A stretch of DNA of 14,408 bases, from NCBI GenBank assembly GCA_902495265.1, contig CABUWR010000011.1, positions 1-14,408 of the forward strand, read 5' to 3'. The notes below the pieces were generated by a model. That model searched no databases. It was not told the origin of the DNA and saw nothing but the letters and a program-made list of their open reading frames with translations. Positions 13,698 through 14,408 of the stretch are shown here, in pieces. This DNA comes from an uncultured Collinsella sp. (GTDB taxonomy: Bacteria > Actinomycetota > Coriobacteriia > Coriobacteriales > Coriobacteriaceae). Made by a program: the position numbers and the translations under genes. How positions within the stretch are numbered: the stretch's first letter is position 1; the number at the start of each line of letters is the position of its first letter.

Positions 13698-14408
13698 CTA
13701 CAGGTTCATGTTGCCGTGGATGTAGGGGGTGACCTCGGGGGAGATGTGGCCGCAGCCCAGCTCGCGCAGCGCGGACTCGATGGCGGCGGGCAGCGGGGTC
13801 TTGCCCTCGGCATCGACGGCGCTGCCGCCGAGAGCGGAAATCTTGGCGACATCTGCGGGGGCGGCCTCGATATGCATGCAGCCGCCGACCAAGCGCGCGC
13901 GAACCTGCGCCAGGTCAAGATCGTGCAGGTAGTCCTCGCAGGTACGGATTAAATCGATCTTCTCGCGCGTAAGCTCCTCGCCCGTGGGGACGCGCGTGGC
14001 AAGACAGGCTCCCGCCGGCAGGTTCCAAACGGGATAGCCCCATGCGCGCAGCAGCTCGCGCTCTTCGTCCTTGGTAAAGCCGACCTCCATGAGAGGGGAG
14101 CGTACGCCGAGCTCTTTTGCCGCGCGCATGCCAGGGCGGTAGTCACCGCGATCGCTTGCATTGCTGCCGTCGATGACGGTGGGAAAGCCGAGCGACTTGG
14201 CGTGGTTGACGATGGCGGTAAAGCCGGCGTGCTTGCAGTGGTAGCAGCGATTAGCATCGTTGCAGGCTACTTGGGGGAGCTGCAGCTGATCCACCGAAAG
14301 ATTGAGCACGGGGAGCTTAAAATGCGGCCCCTCATTGGCCTGCCCATCAACGGACTGCTCAAACGAAGCCTGCTCGGGCGTGCCGATGAGCGGCGTGGTG
14401 AGATGGAC
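13698..14408 (-). CDS. larE: LarE, ATP-dependent sacrificial sulfur transferase (5' partial)
   Basis: LarE supplies sulfur to the nickel-pincer cofactor of lactate racemase-like enzymes. The 236 visible residues run to the natural stop. The frame stays open to the window edge, so roughly 40-60 N-terminal residues, including the ATP-binding PP-loop (SGGVDSS), are missing. Visible signatures are NRCYHCK, VIDGSNASDRGDYRPG followed by GVRSPLMEVGFTKDEER, and PAGACLATRVPTG. The Cys of ACLATR corresponds to the one that gives up its sulfur in the single-cysteine LarE type. The segment before NRCYHCK looks longer than in LarE proteins I recall. LarB and LarC partners are not in this window. Convergent with the sugar cluster, it probably belongs to an unrelated operon beginning beyond the edge. 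Confidence 0.9.
   Translation of the reverse strand, partial: VHLTTPLIGTPEQASFEQSVDGQANEGPHFKLPVLNLSVDQLQLPQVACNDANRCYHCKHAGFTAIVNHAKSLGFPTVIDGSNASDRGDYRPGMRAAKELGVRSPLMEVGFTKDEERELLRAWGYPVWNLPAGACLATRVPTGEELTREKIDLIRTCEDYLHDLDLAQVRARLVGGCMHIEAAPADVAKISALGGSAVDAEGKTPLPAAIESALRELGCGHISPEVTPYIHGNMNL

Overview
This is a high-GC bacterial chromosome segment. Its codon use (strong G/C in third positions), actinobacterial EF-G2-like protein, LarE gene and sugar PTS point to a gut Coriobacteriia member, most likely Collinsella or a close relative. That assignment rests on recall of gene style, not on a database search. No mobile element, CRISPR array, tRNA or rRNA is visible.

Layout: (1) 1-2347, plus strand: a polar amino-acid ABC importer (lipoprotein binding protein cut by the window edge, permease, ATPase), with a long imperfect hairpin between the first two genes and an intrinsic terminator at the end. 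(2) 2418-4728, plus strand: a 235-nt structured leader and a full-length EF-G-like protein whose nucleotide-binding motifs are degenerate, then a bidirectional terminator. (3) 4858-6978, minus strand: a membrane-anchored non-specific nuclease and a LacI-family regulator. (4) 7394-13390, plus strand and divergent from the regulator: a sugar-use cluster of fructose-family PTS EIIBC, a GatZ/KbaZ-like protein, transaldolase, split transketolase (N and C halves) and PTS EIIA. (5) 13391-13697: a gene-free stretch rich in hairpins. (6) 13698-14408, minus strand: LarE, cut by the window edge.

The main system is the LacI-controlled PTS cluster. EIIA and EIIBC would import and phosphorylate a sugar. 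The GatZ-like protein has no GatY partner here and may act alone as a ketose-phosphate 4-epimerase. Transaldolase and the two-subunit transketolase would then rearrange the carbon through the non-oxidative pentose-phosphate reactions. No kinase or dehydrogenase is present, so the imported sugar is probably already a ketose; tagatose is one candidate. A near-palindrome with a central CG upstream of EIIBC is a good candidate LacI operator. A strong terminator lies only 33 nt before the transaldolase start, so the second half of the cluster probably depends on read-through.

Other points of interest are the probable pseudo-GTPase EF-G paralogue, a T-box-like core in its leader, two roughly 100-nt hairpins of similar layout, and a stem-loop after EIIBC whose loop can pair with downstream sequence.
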